A stretch of 64,000 nt of DNA, from positions 22,665,193-22,729,192 of the forward strand of contig NC_051088.1 in the NCBI RefSeq assembly GCF_901709675.1, written 5' to 3'. The notes beneath the pieces are model-generated. The model was not told where the DNA came from. It ran no database searches and saw only the letters and a list, made by a program, of their open reading frames with translations. This document shows, piece after piece, positions 1-12,670 of the stretch. The position numbers were made by a program, and so were the translations under genes. The stretch is from Syngnathus acus (taxonomy: Eukaryota; Chordata; Actinopteri; Syngnathiformes; Syngnathidae). Positions within the stretch are counted from its first letter, which is position 1, and each line of letters opens with the position of its first letter.

Positions 1-3000
1 ATCGCACGTAGTAGCTGTGCGGGAAGGCGAGCAGCACCTCGTTGGACACAATGGAGATGGGCAGGAGCAGCACGGCGCAGGCGGCCACCGACAGCGTGAA
101 CGTGCACAGCCACAGCCTGGGAGGGGAAGGGGAAGGGGAGGGGGGGAGCACACTCAAACCAGCAGTCACCTTTGCATTGTTTGTTTGTTTGCTTTTGCAC
201 AGGGGCAAAGTCTAAGATGAGTCGCCGAGGTAAGACGACAGTGCCAGCGTGTCGGGGCAAAGGGACAACCACACTCCACCGGGTAATAAACGGACGATTC
301 ACTCACACGGACGGCAATCAACGCGAGACGATTAATGATTAGCGTGACACTTACGCAATTTTGTTGACCGTGGCATCCTCAATATCATCTGAAAGAGAGC
401 ACAGCACAGCGTTCAGGGTTTTGTTTTTGTGAATAATATTGTTTCTGATTTTAAGGAGGTCATTTTTTTGGACACGTGCTCGTGGAGCAGAGGTGAAGGC
501 CAAGCCATACAGAAATGAAAAGTTGTCACTGGCCTCATAGGGAGGATTTTTGGAATGTACGATCAGAGGTATGAATGAAATTTTATTTTGAGCTTAAGAA
601 CAGGAAAAGATATCAGTAAAATGTAAAAGGGAAAAAAAAAAAACAGGACAATAATAAAATGTCCTAAGTAAGTCATAAATAACTTAAACAACAATAATTA
701 GGACAGCTCGAAAAGGTATAAATGAACAACAAAAAAACTGTCAGTGGGAATGTCAACTTTCTTGTTAGCTTCAAAGGCATCCATGAAGAAGAAGAAAAAA
801 AAAATTAATAAAAAAAAAGTTTTGGGCTCCTCTTAACAATACGGAAGAGAATTAGGGCCAGTGAAGAAAAAAAAAAAAAAGAAGAAAAAAAAAGGAGAGG
901 GTCCGGATGCTAACTTTTTTCCCCCTCATAATTCTGACTTTTTATCCTCAGAATTCTCACTTTAAAGTCAGAATTCAGAGGAAAAAAAGTCAGAATCCCG
1001 TCACCCTCCTTTATTTTCTCTTCACTGTCCCTAATCCTCTTGCGATTCATTGTTGACGCGCTGCTGTTATTTAACGCATGGCGGACCTGGCGCGGCAACA
1101 GATGCAAAGCCACTTGGCCTGTTGGAACATCTGCTCTCAATAAAGCCAAGATATTGAATGGCTTACATAACCGCCGTAAGCGCAAAGAAATGTGAAGAGG
1201 ATTCCGCCCCACTTTTTTTTGACAACAAAACCAAACATGCAAGCACGACATTCTCGTCAATCAACGGGTATGCTCCAGTCGCACACATAAACGTGCACAA
1301 AAGCAAAAAATGATACAACAGGACCTCAAATGCAAAACTTTATAGGGAATTTAAAACCCACCCAAATTAATCCTCAAAAAACGTTTGTGTTGAAAACATG
1401 TCAGGATGTTTGTGTCAGCAGAAAAAGAGCCTGAAGCACCGAGCCCAAAGTACAAGGCGCTGTTTATCTTGGAACGAGATTCTCGGGCAGCCCCTCCTCG
1501 TCTTGATCCGGCCCGGGGGGGGGGCGTAGATGCCAAACACGCCTTCTGCACCTTTAGCCACTTTCGGGCCACGTGACAGACATTCGCGCAAACGTTGCAA
1601 CGGCTTATAAATACGAGGAACCACATTTACGCTTGTTTGTGCTTTTCGAAGCGATGAATAAATATTTGAAGATTTGGTGGTCTGCTCAAAAAGTCACACC
1701 AACGTTCTTGCACAAGCATCCAGAACCTTCGGCCCAAACCGCTTTTTTTTTTTCTAAGGTGGACGAGCCTCCAAACAAAACGTTTGGACTCACCTGTGAC
1801 AAACTCGGCAGTCTTCTTGAAGCGTGCCAGGATGAGGTAGGACACCATGTAGAGGCACGAAAACAGCAGCACGCAGATCTGCACACACAATTCACATTTG
1901 AGGCTAAACAGGTCCAAGTTGAACAAAAAAAAAAAAGAGGCGCAAAGAGGATAAATGGATGAGACACGCCGACAGATGGAGGCATTAGCTCATTCAAACA
2001 AAGACTTCCAAATGGGTGACAGTGATGCAAAGAAGAGATTAAGGGTCTCCAAATGAGAGTAAATATCTGCTGTCCAAGATGTGGGTCAACGCTATTGCTC
2101 ACGCTCCGTTGGATGACGGAAAGAGCTCGTGCCGGATGTCATATTTTCAAATCCGAACTGGAAGGACAACAAATTTGCAAACTCTCAAGAAGAGGTGGTG
2201 TGGAAAAAAAGGAGTGACTCACGGTAATTAATTTTACAACGTCAAGACAATGCGGTGAGATTTGCCTGCAGAAATGGCATCGTGACAACTTCGGCATGGT
2301 GAGAACGCTTTGGGTGCTAAGCAGAAAGGAGAAATTGATTTTTTTTTTTTGCAGAAAGGATGCAATGAAGACATGAATGAATGTGTACGCTGCAACGTTG
2401 TTTTGGGGGTTGGACGTCCGCCCCCCTCGATTCTGAGGGGCAGGACGGCGGGTGACCTACTTTGGAAAAGGGGCAAAGGGACAAAAGAAAAAAAACATCT
2501 ATGAAATGGAGCGCTCGGAAACATTGTGGATTTTCAAGTCGGGATGGGAATTAAAAAAAACATTAAATTTAATGACAAAAAAATAAATAAAATGAATACT
2601 TTTTTTTTTTTTTTTTTAAATCAAAATGAATTTTTTTTTTTTAATTTAATGAAAAAATTTGCATTCAAATTCAATACATCCATTCCTTACAATCTCATTT
2701 GTTAAATTTATATAGGCAATTTTATATCCTGATAAAGATATTTAATCCCAATATAGTATTTTCCCTGAAATGATTGGCAAATTCTCTCCATCTTTTCAGA
2801 CATTTGATCTGGAAATAGATACCGGAAAAAAAATATCTGGCAGCACAAGCAGCCTACAGATTTGAATGTCATCGCGGTATTTACAAGTTTACAAATTTAA
2901 AAGTATTTACACGTGATGCTGTAGCGTTGCCGTGGTTACGTTAATTAACCTCCAATCCTAGCTGACGTACGATCAAATGGTGCACAAAACGCTATTGCAC

Positions 3001-4686
3001 ACGTCATTTACCCGCATGACATCCTTCTTGGGCCTTCTCCAGGTACCGGGTGTGGCTCCGGAATTCTTACATAGTCTTTGGAACGTTAAGTCCCTCCGCC
3101 AAAGAGCTCCAGTTCTTGATGGTTTCTTATTTCTGTTTGCGCGTTGCTAACAAGATGCAAAACAACTTGATCACATCTCGCAACAAAAAGAAATTCACTC
3201 CAGGGATCAACGACCGAGTTTTGACTAGTTTGAATTTGCCGTACTCAAGTACGAAGGGACGAGACGAGCTTTGGCATCAAAGTCTGGTTCGAACACAAAT
3301 TGTACGCTCAGCAAAAGTTTGACAATCTCCTCAAGCGTTCAAGCAGTCAGCAAGTATCCTTGCCGCAACTGTTGACGCTAATATTTGAAAATAGGCTAAT
3401 GACAAAATTAGCACTTGTCAGTCAGGAATGTGGAAAACATGCAAAAATGGCAGATGAAGATTCACAGCGCAGAGCTCGTCTGCAATCTATTCACATCGTG
3501 GGTTAAGAAAAAAAAAATCACTTCCTGGAATAAGTCCTCCAATTATCAGCCGTGACTCACAACATTGGTGTTTTCTTTTGAGCAAAAGAATTTGGAAGCA
3601 GCAGAAAACACTCAAAAGATCACTTGAACTTTTCTCACGTCACTCTGGTTGGGCCGAGCGAGTGTCGAGAAGTCGAGTAAAGTGCAACCTTGTAGATATG
3701 GTATCTCCAAATTGAACTATGTTTTGGCTATTTGAAGAATTAAAAGCAAACCTCTTCAGTGCTGCAAACTAAACGCATCCTTTTGACCTCACCATCATTT
3801 TAAGGTATTTGAAGAAGCCAAGTCAAAATGTTGCTATTGTGACAAACAACCATGCTAGAAAACGTAAATGCTATATTCGTTTACGAATTCAATTAGATTT
3901 ATATACTGTAGCACTTTTCAGAGAGGACGCAAAGTGCTTCACGTGAAATGCATTTCGTAATTCATGTGTAAAGTACAGATTGATAACATTTGACATCTTA
4001 GGCGAGAAAACAAAATCAAATCAGAAAAAAACATCTAATCTTACTGGAATGCCTTTTTAGTCAGCTCTTTGAAAGCTCCAAAGGAAATGAAATGTACAGT
4101 TGGGGGCAAACTGACTGTTTGAAAAAATAAAATAAAAGTCAGCAGGCCACAGTGACCTAACAGAACAATCATGCAACAAAACAAATAAGTTCAATGCTGC
4201 AAATAAATGTATTTTCCTGACCACAATTCAAGAAGGTATGATTTATTCTAAAGTATGGCAGCAGGTGAAATGCATCTCCTGCTATCTGATGCAAACACAT
4301 TTCTTTTTATTTCTGTCTTGAGTAACATTGTAGTTGTAGCTAGTGTAGATCAATTGGAAGTGGAAACATAAAAAAAAAAGGAAAAGAAAAAGAGACAAGA
4401 ATGTATTGTCGAAAGCAAGGGGTGATGAGGCCACTCCACTTCCCCTCTCTACCAGCTGCATCCGTGCATTTAAAAAAAAAAAAAAAAAAAAAAAAGAATA
4501 AAAAGTAACGTAGCGTTGACATCGATTCAAAAAGGCTCCCCAGCAGCGGACGTCACTTCACGTGCGCTTTTGCATTGTTTGTTTATCATTTGGAGAATGA
4601 AAAGCGAACGCACGCACACTTACGATGGTCTCCCGGACACGGTTGTGGAAAAGTTGCTCCCTCAACGACACGTCGTCCGTTTCCAT
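1..4686 (-). CDS. lmbr1l: LMBR1-like membrane protein (lipocalin-1-interacting receptor family), 5' part only
   Basis: Multi-pass membrane protein of the LMBR1/LIMR family. Four coding exons are visible on the minus strand: 4686-4624 (start ATG at 4686), 1878-1794, 388-355 and 116-1; the rest lies beyond the left edge. The joined frame gives about 99 residues: an N-terminus with REQLFHNRVRE, a first membrane segment ending LILARFKK, an acidic loop DDIEDATVNKIA, and a second membrane segment with AVLLLPISIVSNEVLL, which is the family signature. All junctions have GT-AG signals and phases agree. Intron 1 is about 2.7 kb and holds only AT-rich DNA and homopolymer runs. LMBR1L is preferred over LMBR1 from the ATVNKIA/LCTFTL wording and because DNAJC22 is its neighbour in human 12q13. 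Family roles described for LMBR1L (lipocalin uptake, Wnt-pathway control in lymphocytes) are literature knowledge, not visible here. Confidence 0.92.
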
Positions 4687-4859
4687 CCTCCGGCACCATA
4701 ACAGAGGAAATATCGGCTTCACGAGCCAAACACTTTTGCTCGTCCGAATGCTACAAGTCGGCGCATCTCGTCAACATTGCCGCAGATGGAAAGTGAGTGG
4801 AGCAGCTCGGTTCGGGTTGAGTGTGCTACGATTAGCACCGTGCTACTCGACTCGGTTAA

Positions 4860-4905
4860 GAAGCTAGGGGGCGGGACCGAGGGGCGGGGCTAAATACAGG
4901 AGTCT
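4860..4905 (-). promoter_or_regulatory. GC-box cluster upstream of lmbr1l
   Basis: Two GC-box-like stretches (GGGGGCGGG and GGGGCGGGGC) lie about 180-210 bp upstream of the lmbr1l start codon. They are candidates for a TATA-less promoter of the minus-strand gene. This is a motif-based inference only. Confidence 0.4.
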
Positions 4906-5212
4906 GCCACAGGTAGCCAGCCGTCAATCATCTGACGTCTCATCATAATCACAAAATAACGCAGATATGTTGACGTCATACTAAGCAATACAGAAAAAGC
5001 AATGTACTTCAATTTTCAAGTAGCTGTGGTTGTACTTCAATTCCCCTTCCGAATATGACTTATTTGAACCCGAGCTCCCAGTCGCTCATCTGAAGTTCCT
5101 TGGCATTTGGAACCAAAATGTCACGGTTGAAAGATGAAACACATCGCTTTGGGCCAAATGTAGAAATGCCAAATAGGTTTCTCTCTGACGTCTCTCCTTG
5201 CCTGTGTCCTTA

Positions 5213-5428
5213 GGTTATGTGTGTGAACATTAAATTACATTTATTTATTTATTTATTCATTGTTTGTGCCTTCTTGTTTTTATTTTTTGTGTTGTTTACT
5301 TGTATGTATATTGTGTACTATGTCTTGTCACCGTGGGATAGTGGGAACGTAATTTCGATTTCTTTGTGTGTCTTGGCATGTGAAGAAATTGACAATAAAG
5401 CAGACTTTGACTTTTGACTTTGACTTTG
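5213..5428 (+). repeat. Non-LTR retrotransposon 3' tail (copy A)
   Basis: TTTA-rich stretch followed by TTGTCACCGTGGGAT..., AATTTCG, TTTCTTTGTGTGTCTTG, ATTGACAATAAAGC and a tandem GACTTT tail. A second, diverged copy lies at 37875-38069 with the same order of blocks. The repeating 3' GACTTT tail and embedded AATAAA fit the 3' end of a LINE or LINE-mobilised SINE; the exact family is not determined. Confidence 0.7.
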
Positions 5429-5681
5429 AATTATATGTTTAAAGGCACTGCATGGACTCTTTTTTCAAAATAGGCTTGCAACTTTTTTCACTGTCCACGC
5501 ACGCACACGCTTGCACGTCAAAAATGACATTGTGGGGGAAAAGAAGTCCACCTCCCATTCCGTATGAAAGTCTTTGTCTACTTACGTGGTCCAATTCCTC
5601 CTACTTATTTTGATTACCAAAACTATAGTTAAAAAGAAAAGAGCGGAAAAAAACCTCACTGCCTGACATTTAATGCACGTT

Positions 5682-5693
5682 TGCGCATGCGCA
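5682..5693. promoter_or_regulatory. NRF1-type palindrome, possible dnajc22 promoter
   Basis: TGCGCATGCGCA is a perfect match to the palindromic NRF1 consensus. It lies about 0.8 kb upstream of the dnajc22 coding exon and could mark its promoter, or a shared promoter area with lmbr1l. Confidence 0.4.
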
Positions 5694-6505
5694 GTGACCT
5701 AAACGTCAAACGCAGCACACTGAGGGATTTAACAGAGCGAATTTAAACATCAGTTTCCGACCCGAATCCTTCCGAGTAAATATGTAAGTAATGATGTCAT
5801 GCGAGCTACCATTACGATTTTGGGCAATGAGCACCTAGAGTGATCAAGGTCCATAAATGTTGACGTGTATCACGTGCTGATTGTCACCGACAAAGTCCAA
5901 ACGGTTGCAACAACTTCAATCGGCGAAAGACTGCAGAAGATTGATCATCTCAAGGATTTCCAACATTCAAAACGAAATTGGCAAGTAAACATAACGCTTG
6001 GCCGGCATGAGTATGTTGATGTTATCAACATATTTTGATTACTTTATTTTTGTGATGCAAGATCTTTCCGCTGTATTAAGAGTATTGAAAGATTTAATTT
6101 GCAAAACTACAACATGCGGCTCACCATTTATCGTGGTGCCTTGTGGTACGTGATCTGACTTACGGGTTTTTCAAAATATGAGCTGTCTTTTGGTTTATTT
6201 TTTATTTATTTTTTTGCTGCCTTCCTTTAAAAAAGTCAAGACTTGTTGATGACGCCACAGCGTAAATAAACGTGCCATCGCTTACTATTAGCTGTGAAAG
6301 TCTTCTTCTTGTCTGCATTATACCGCCCCCAGGTGGCCAAGGAGGAGCAGTACAATGTTTATTGAATGCAAGATAAAAAAAGAAAATTTATGACTTTGAT
6401 GAAGCTAACGACTGTCAAATTGTAACGAAACTTGAAAATGAAACTCGTGTATCTCCTCCCCACAGGGCATACCAAACTATCATCACCTGCAGGGGGCGTC
6501 ACAAG

Positions 6506-7648
6506 ATGGTGAAACGCGTCACGGCCGCCTACGCCCTGTGGGCGCTCGGTGGTCCTTTTGGCCTTCACCATTTCTATTTGGGGCGGGACAGCCACGGCCT
6601 GTTATGGCTCCTAACCCTGGGAGGTTTCGGTTTCGGCTGGATCCGAGACCTGATACGTATTCCGGCGTACGTGTGTGAAGCCAACCGAGACGCCAAGACG
6701 CAGAATCGAATGTACTACAACGCGCTCCCTCCCCCAGTAAACCCAGTTCGCTTTGTCGGCCAGGTGTGTGTTGGGATCTACTTTGGCTTGGTGGCGCTGA
6801 TTGGGCTGCGCTCCCTGGCTTTCTTCCACTTGATTGTTCTGCCTTTGTGTGTGGGCGCAGGGGTGCACCTGGTGTCCACCGTGGGCCAGCAAACCTCCGA
6901 TCTCCCCAAAACGCTCACAGCTAGTCTCATAACTGCCCCGATATTCTATGGCAGCACTCTCGCCCCTCTGCCCATTAGCTTGGCGGCTAGTGTCACGGCC
7001 GCACAGTACCGCAGGTACAAGAGAGCGAGGAGCGCCCAGCCACTCGGTAGGACCAAAAAGCGTCCGGCTTCAATCTCGACTATCCTTGACCTTTGGGGTA
7101 CTTTTCAGGTTTGCGGCTTTGCATGCTGAGTCTGGCTTGGCTGGCCTTCTCGGCTCCGTTGGCATATTGCGTCCTCCATAACACCACGGCCACGTTGTAT
7201 TACCTGTCGGACTGCGTGACGGCGCTGCTGGATATGTTCTGGTTCTTCCCTTGGCTCCGAGGCGCTTTGGAGTACATTCTTTTAATGCCGTATCGCTTCC
7301 TGTGCGTCGTGACTGGAGGAGACTATTATGAAGAGGCCTGGAAGAAGATGCTGGAAATATTACTGCTCAAAGACTACACGGAAGAGGAAAAAAAGGCGCT
7401 GAAGGTGAGTCATTGCATATTGGAGCACATTGCGTGCGTTGTATTTTGTTGATTTTATTTATTGTCATGTACTGCAGGTTTTATCGCTGGAAGCACAAGC
7501 ATCTCTTGAGGAGATAACACGTGGTTATAGGGAGCTTGCCAAGACTTGGCACCCGGATCACAACCCCAGCAAGGATGCCGAAGCCACGTTTATCAAGATC
7601 CACAAGGCGTATCGGGTTCTTCTACGGCGCCACAGGCCCTTCAGATAG
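6506..7648 (+). CDS. dnajc22: DnaJ homolog subfamily C member 22 (TM2 plus J domain)
   Basis: Multi-pass membrane co-chaperone. Three coding exons, 6506-7046, 7109-7404 and 7478-7648, give 335 residues, close to the human length of 341. The N-terminus carries the TM2-like domain (YALWALGGPFGLHHFYLGR), followed by several hydrophobic segments (GICV/GLVALIGL, PIFYG, LPISLAASVTA). The J domain sits at the C-terminus, with the HPD motif at residues 304-306 that stimulates Hsp70 ATPase. The first intron is only 62 bp and is invisible to a plain reading-frame scan; joining G|GT across it restores PLGLRLCMLSLAWLAF, which matches the family. The start ATG follows a splice acceptor at 6465, implying a noncoding first exon. 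The Drosophila orthologue (Wurst) acts in clathrin-mediated endocytosis; the vertebrate role is less clear. Confidence 0.95.
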
Positions 7649-7910
7649 TTGCTGAGAATAAGTTGGCACAGGCACACGCGACTGTCATTTTTCATTATCA
7701 TCTGGGGGAAAACAAATTAGCCAACTTGCCACTTTTGGCTGACTTGAGCTGGAAAGAAAATTCAGTCCATTCAAACAGCTTTATTCAGACACTCGAGAGC
7801 TACGCATCGGTAAACAAAATACTGAAACATCTTAAAAGCAACAAGGTTCAAATTCATACATTGATAGGATAAGGGCTGCAAATCCTGACTTCAAAACAGA
7901 AGACAGTACT

Positions 7911-7928
7911 TTGCTGCCCTCTAGTGGC
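7911..7928 (-). promoter_or_regulatory. CTCF-like motif
   Basis: The reverse complement reads CGCCACTAGAGGGCAGCA, matching the CTCF core CCASYAGRKGGC. It lies in the dnajc22 3' flank. Motif match only. Confidence 0.4.
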
Positions 7929-8117
7929 GCATTATTAACATCATCCATGAACTGTTTTATTCCACCCATAATCAGGAGTAGTGAATGTTGTACGCTACTT
8001 TACATAACCGTATACTTTGTCTTGTTTGTAATTTATTGTTACCGCGCTTTTTTGTTTTTTAAAGTTTGAATGAATGTTATTTAATGAATGACTGAATGAC
8101 GTATGTAAAGTCCAACT

Positions 8118-8123
8118 AATAAA
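8118..8123 (+). terminator. Poly(A) signal, dnajc22
   Basis: AATAAA about 470 bp after the dnajc22 stop codon, followed by an A-run. It is the first canonical signal downstream of the gene. Confidence 0.5.
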
Positions 8124-9978
8124 AAAAAAAACACAGCGATTAGCAGTAAACTAATTTAGTTTATTTTGAACGAAAGGCTGACTAATCAATTTTCATCTTT
8201 ATGCGAATCGATGCATTCGACAGTCTGCAGGCCGGAAGTTGTTTAGGGGCTCTCAGGTAAAAAAAAAAAAAGAGAAAAAATTCGAGCGATGCTGCCTGAG
8301 CGTTGAAAACAAAGCTCAATCCAGACACTTACGAGGAAGGAAAGAACGAGCGGTGGGTGAGCAGGTAAGAAGGCGCTTTATGAACGCTCGCGAACCCTAA
8401 AAACAGCCACCATTTGCAAGCCTTTATTTTTTCCGCGAGAGTTGAACGCGGGTGAATGCCATTCGTCGTGTGCGCTGCTGCCATAGCAACGGGGCGCGAG
8501 AAACATTGAAACATTGCATGGCAGCGCCGACAGTTGAATGTGCTCGATGCTGGGGTGTCCGTGCGTGCGTGGATGCGGCTGTCATCCGCCTGTCATTGGT
8601 GACACGCCGTTTTTAGCCGTGACAAGGAAACGCGCCGAGCGGCTCAAACAAGTGGCCAAATGTGTGTGGAGGCCAGCTTTGCAAAATAATCACCGCACGG
8701 TCGCCCTCCTGCAGAGATGAACGATTGTCAGTCAAGAGTCGGCGCTAGAGTACGCGCCGCCCCCCCCTCCCCTCCCCACCCCCACCCAGCCGTGCCCTGG
8801 TGTGACTGGCGCGTCTGCATCCGCGCCTGTTGCTCTCCAAGCGGCCGGAAGTAGGCAGGCAGGCAGGCAGGCAGCATATCAACGTTCCCTTGTACCGCAG
8901 CTCTGCATTTGTTCGTGCATACGCTGCGACGTGTTCCGTCGTGACATAATTTAGAGAGACCTCCACAAAGGCTGAAAAAGGAATGATCGGGTAGAAAGGA
9001 GTTGAATGGTACGGTATGTTTGATTAAGTTTGTTATTCTCAGCGTTTGGGTCATCTTGGTTCATACATGGCAGATTCTGACCCAGCAAGAAATTTCTGTC
9101 AAATCCGATCAAATTCGACACTTGGGAGTCTCTTAAGGAACTGGGAGGCCTTGACCCAAGATCACGTAGAGCTTTGGAGACCAACAGTAAGTTTTTATAA
9201 TCTATTAGTTTGTCGCATTCTTGACCTGTTGAAGCTGTCAGATTGATTTTTGTTTGTTAGAAACTGACATTTTTTTTACAATTATCCCTGAAAATGTAAA
9301 AAGCTTTTCTGTACTTGTTAGGAGAAATAAATACGAAGAGCACTAGGTAGCAAAAGCTACAACTATGCACCTGTTGCCATTGCCACAACACAATTGGAGC
9401 ACTTTTGTGTTCAATGAATCAAGTTTTTTTTTGTATATTGAGATCATTGCAACCCCGCAACTTGCGGGTTTGTCTTGTCAAGTTTGGCCTTGTCTTGCAA
9501 GCAAATTGTGAAAGTGCAGGTACTTGTCGAGCTCGTTGCCACTCCCAGTTCAGTTTAAAAATCAGCCTCAAAGTCTTTCAGAATTTTTTATAGAATTGTA
9601 TTTAATTCTTATTTAATGTTGTTCACTTTTTTAATTGACATTTTATTGATATTTGTTTTATTGATTTACTAATAGTATTTCTTTTCTTAATTTTTTTCCA
9701 TCAACAAAGCATTGTTGTGACTGTAATATCATTTTTTCAGCCCATTTTTGTGCGTGTGCGCTAAATATCCGTGCAGGGCGTCCCTAACGTCTCAACGTCC
9801 TTCTATTTATCCACAGGCCGCAAGATGAACGCGCATCCAACAGCGCAGGCCGAACCCTGACCTGAGATGCACATTTGCGACAAGTTCGCAATATATCGCA
9901 AGCGTTTCAAATGGTCAGTACACTCCACATCGGGGATGTCTCGGTGCGTGCCGACGCTTTTCATCTTGGGTTTGGCAG

Positions 9979-12055
9979 ATGCAGGCATCTGGCGAAAGCA
10001 TGAATGCTGACGACTGCAACGGATGCGCTCACTCGTCAGGCAACGAGCCCGAGCCGTCGACGGACAGCACAAACGGTCAACGGACCTTGACTCGTCGCTC
10101 CCACGCGGGTTCGCTTTCTACTTTCCGCCACGGGCTCTCGGTGTCATCTGCTCGTGTAAGGTCCGTTTGATTTTGCCTTTCCAGAAAAGCCCGTCGAGGT
10201 GGAGCCGCGCGCTGAAGAAAAATCGCCGCCGTCACCCAACCGAGCGGAGCCGACGGAGGACGGCGGCGCCAGGCACACGGGGCTCGGGGCGGGGAATCTT
10301 TACGGGGAGTCGGCCGCTTCCAAAAGCGCTTCGCCCGGACCCGTCCGACTTCCCAACGGAAAGTTCCAATGCGACGTGTGCGGGATTATTTGCATCGGAC
10401 CCAATGTGCTGATGGTGCACAAGCGAAGCCATACAGGTGAGCGGATCCGGGCCGATGAGTTGATAAAAAGGAAAGTTCCCGAGGGTTTTTGGTGTTTGTT
10501 GTCAGGCGAGAGGCCTTTCCAATGTAACCAGTGCGGCGCTTCCTTCACCCAGAAGGGCAACTTGTTACGTCACATCAAGTTGCATTCCGGAGAGAAACCC
10601 TTCAAGTGCCCCATTTGCAACTACGCTTGCCGGAGGAGGGACGCCCTCGCCGGACATCTGCGCACACATGCAGGTCAACATTTTATTTAATTTTTTCCCC
10701 CCCCCCATCCATTGTGAGGCTTCAATGTGACATTTTGACCCCAATTGCAGTTTCTTCGCCACTTGGGGGAAAGCCTTTCAAGTGCATCTACTGTAGTCGC
10801 AGCTACAAACAGCAGAGCACATTGGAGGACCATTTCGACCGCTGCCACACTTTTCTCAAGAACCAGGACCATAAGGCAGCGGTCAACTCCAAGAGACTAC
10901 AGCAAGGTCCGTGGAAGTTGATGCACGAGAACAAAAAATGGTAAAATGGTCATGGATGGATTTTGGTTGCAGATGATCAGTCTCTGAATTTGGAGACGAT
11001 GGCTGAACGCACATTGGACACGTCCAGCGGGAAAGCCCAGTTTGCGGATAGATTAGCAGTTAGCATCACCAAGCGCAAGAGGTCAACGCCACAGAAGTTT
11101 CTGGGTAAGTCGTTGTTTTTGCCAAATGAAACACGTTCCAGCCGTTGTCTGAACCGCTTCTCCTCACGAGGGTCGGATCCAGTATGTCATGCAATTTGAT
11201 TTGGAATAATTCCAGTTCCACCGCTGATATTAATTTTTCAGGCAAGATGATTTTTGCAGAGACTCTGAGAGGTTTCGCCGTTGTCATATTTCTGAATGAA
11301 ATACCATCACGCACCAAAGGTCATCCACTGACCTTCACTGCTGTTTGGGATTCCCAGCTGACAAGCGCATCCATCTCGAAGTCCCGTGTGACTTGTCGTC
11401 CGGTTCCGAGAGGGAAGGGGAGCAACCGAAGCCCCAAGACGTCGCGTTTGATCCCGCCTTCTCGTGTGAGCTGCGCGCCATCCTGGGCTCCGCTAACAGA
11501 AAGGTGCCGCCTCAAGGAGCCCCGGGCGGACTCTCGCTGCCGCCTCTCGGCCCGCCCTCTCAAGAAGCAGGCGAAGGCTGCGACGGTCTGCCTTCGCTTC
11601 ACAGCCACGCGACCTCACCCGACGGATGTCCCGACTCGACAGATACGGAGAGCACAGCGGAAGACCTCAGCGCCAGGGCTGCGGTCCAAACACGTACCTC
11701 GAACAACAACCAGCACCTCCACTACCAGAGCCTGGCGCTGCCCTACGGCCTTTCCGGCCTCGGCCCGGAATGGGAGCGAGTGTGCCCTTCCCCTCCCGCC
11801 TCGGCCAAGAGGGGCGTGGGCGCACCGCTCCCGTCCGGCGAGAAATTGCGGGTGTTGGACAGGGACGGACGCCCCGTGCGCTGCTTCCACTGCCGCCACT
11901 GCCGCATCCTCTTCCTGGATCACGTCATGTTCACCATCCACATGGGTTGCCACGGCTTCCGCCGGCCCTTCGAGTGCAACATCTGCGGCCACTGCAGCCG
12001 GGACCGCTACGAGTTTTCCTCGCACATGAGTCGAGGAGAGCACCGGCTGGCCTGA
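9979..12055 (+). CDS. ikzf4: Ikaros-family zinc-finger transcription factor, Eos-like
   Basis: Nuclear C2H2 zinc-finger regulator. Firm exons: 10185-10436, 10506-10673, 10751-10906, 10973-11104 and 11358-12055, with phases agreeing throughout. A candidate first coding exon is 9979-10075 (ATG at 9979, donor G|GTCAAC); with it the model is 500 residues. Four N-terminal fingers are present: [58 protein letters not shown] and [19 protein letters not shown]. Two C-terminal dimerisation fingers follow: [19 protein letters not shown] and [19 protein letters not shown]. The VSSP linker before finger 4 and [10 protein letters not shown] fit IKZF4 (Eos), and neighbours of the ERBB3 block support this; IKZF2 (Helios) is the alternative. 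The region between [10 protein letters not shown] and the C-terminal fingers is diverged and only loosely alignable. The acidic N-terminal part is short compared with mammalian Eos. Mammalian Eos represses genes with FOXP3 in regulatory T cells. Confidence 0.88.
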
Positions 12056-12650
12056 GGTGAGCGCCAAGAAAAGCGTCCGGGGCTCATCTTTGCTCCGCAA
12101 CACATCATGCTTGAAATCCCCGGTGCAAAAGTCGTCCTTTTGTTAGCTACGGTACTGTTTTGTCTTTCCCGTTGAAGATCTCTGGTCAAGCGTTTCCACG
12201 TGACGCAATCTATTCCGATCCGCTCTTTACATACCCATCACAATTTCACCCGTTTTAAGATGCGTGATCAATGTCATGTATCAAGATTGATCTTAGTCAT
12301 CGTTTTAACGTAATAGTTGTGCTCGTTTTTGTCAAGCTCCCCCGCCGCAGAGCAGCTCTGCTCGGAGGGCGGCAATAGATCGATAAATGACAACGTCACC
12401 GTACGTTTATGTCAAACGCCACTTCTGATGGAATTGGGAAAGAGAATAGTTTGCCCTCGTGAATCCGAGTTCCATTCCATTCGAATCGGGCCTGTTTATT
12501 CCGATTGAGGCGTTTATATGGAGCGTTTCCTTTCTCTTTGGGTTTTCAATGTCTTTCGGATCGGATTGCAAGACTCCATGTAAACCCAGTTTATAAGAAA
12601 AAAAAAAATCATGATGCATTAGACTTAAATCGCGCACAGTAGATGCATCA

Positions 12651-12670
12651 TTGGCGCCCTCTGCTGGCCG
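12651..12670 (-). promoter_or_regulatory. CTCF-like motif, strong
   Basis: The reverse complement reads CGGCCAGCAGAGGGCGCCAA, a full match to the CTCF core CCASYAGRKGGCR with a matching 5' GGC flank. It sits between ikzf4 and the Wnt pair, a plausible insulator position. No occupancy data are available. Confidence 0.5.

Larger units (their letters stand above)
4906..6465. other. Intergenic region between lmbr1l and dnajc22
   Basis: No coding exon is recognised. The region holds a LINE-type 3' tail (separate entry), an NRF1-like palindrome, a short inverted repeat TATGTTGAT/ATCAACATA near 6012-6032, and a GCCCCCAGGTGGCC motif at about 6324-6338 (CTCF-like on the minus strand, one core mismatch). 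A splice acceptor (CCCCACAG, ending 6465) precedes the dnajc22 start codon, so a noncoding first exon of dnajc22 should lie in this interval. Confidence 0.6.
7649..9978. other. dnajc22 3' end and ikzf4 upstream region
   Basis: Contains the dnajc22 3'UTR (poly(A) signal at 8118), a CTCF-like motif at 7911-7928, a GC-rich block at about 8460-8830 that could be an ikzf4 promoter/5' exon area, and a short GGCA tandem repeat at 8852-8871. Small open frames here (for example 9046-9246) have no recognisable family signature. 5' exons of ikzf4 may lie here but could not be identified. Confidence 0.5.

Noticed and set aside
11145-12029. Longest single open frame near ikzf4 (294 codons, +)
   Set aside because: It is a shifted frame over the GC-rich last exon; the zinc fingers are in another frame (11358-12055).
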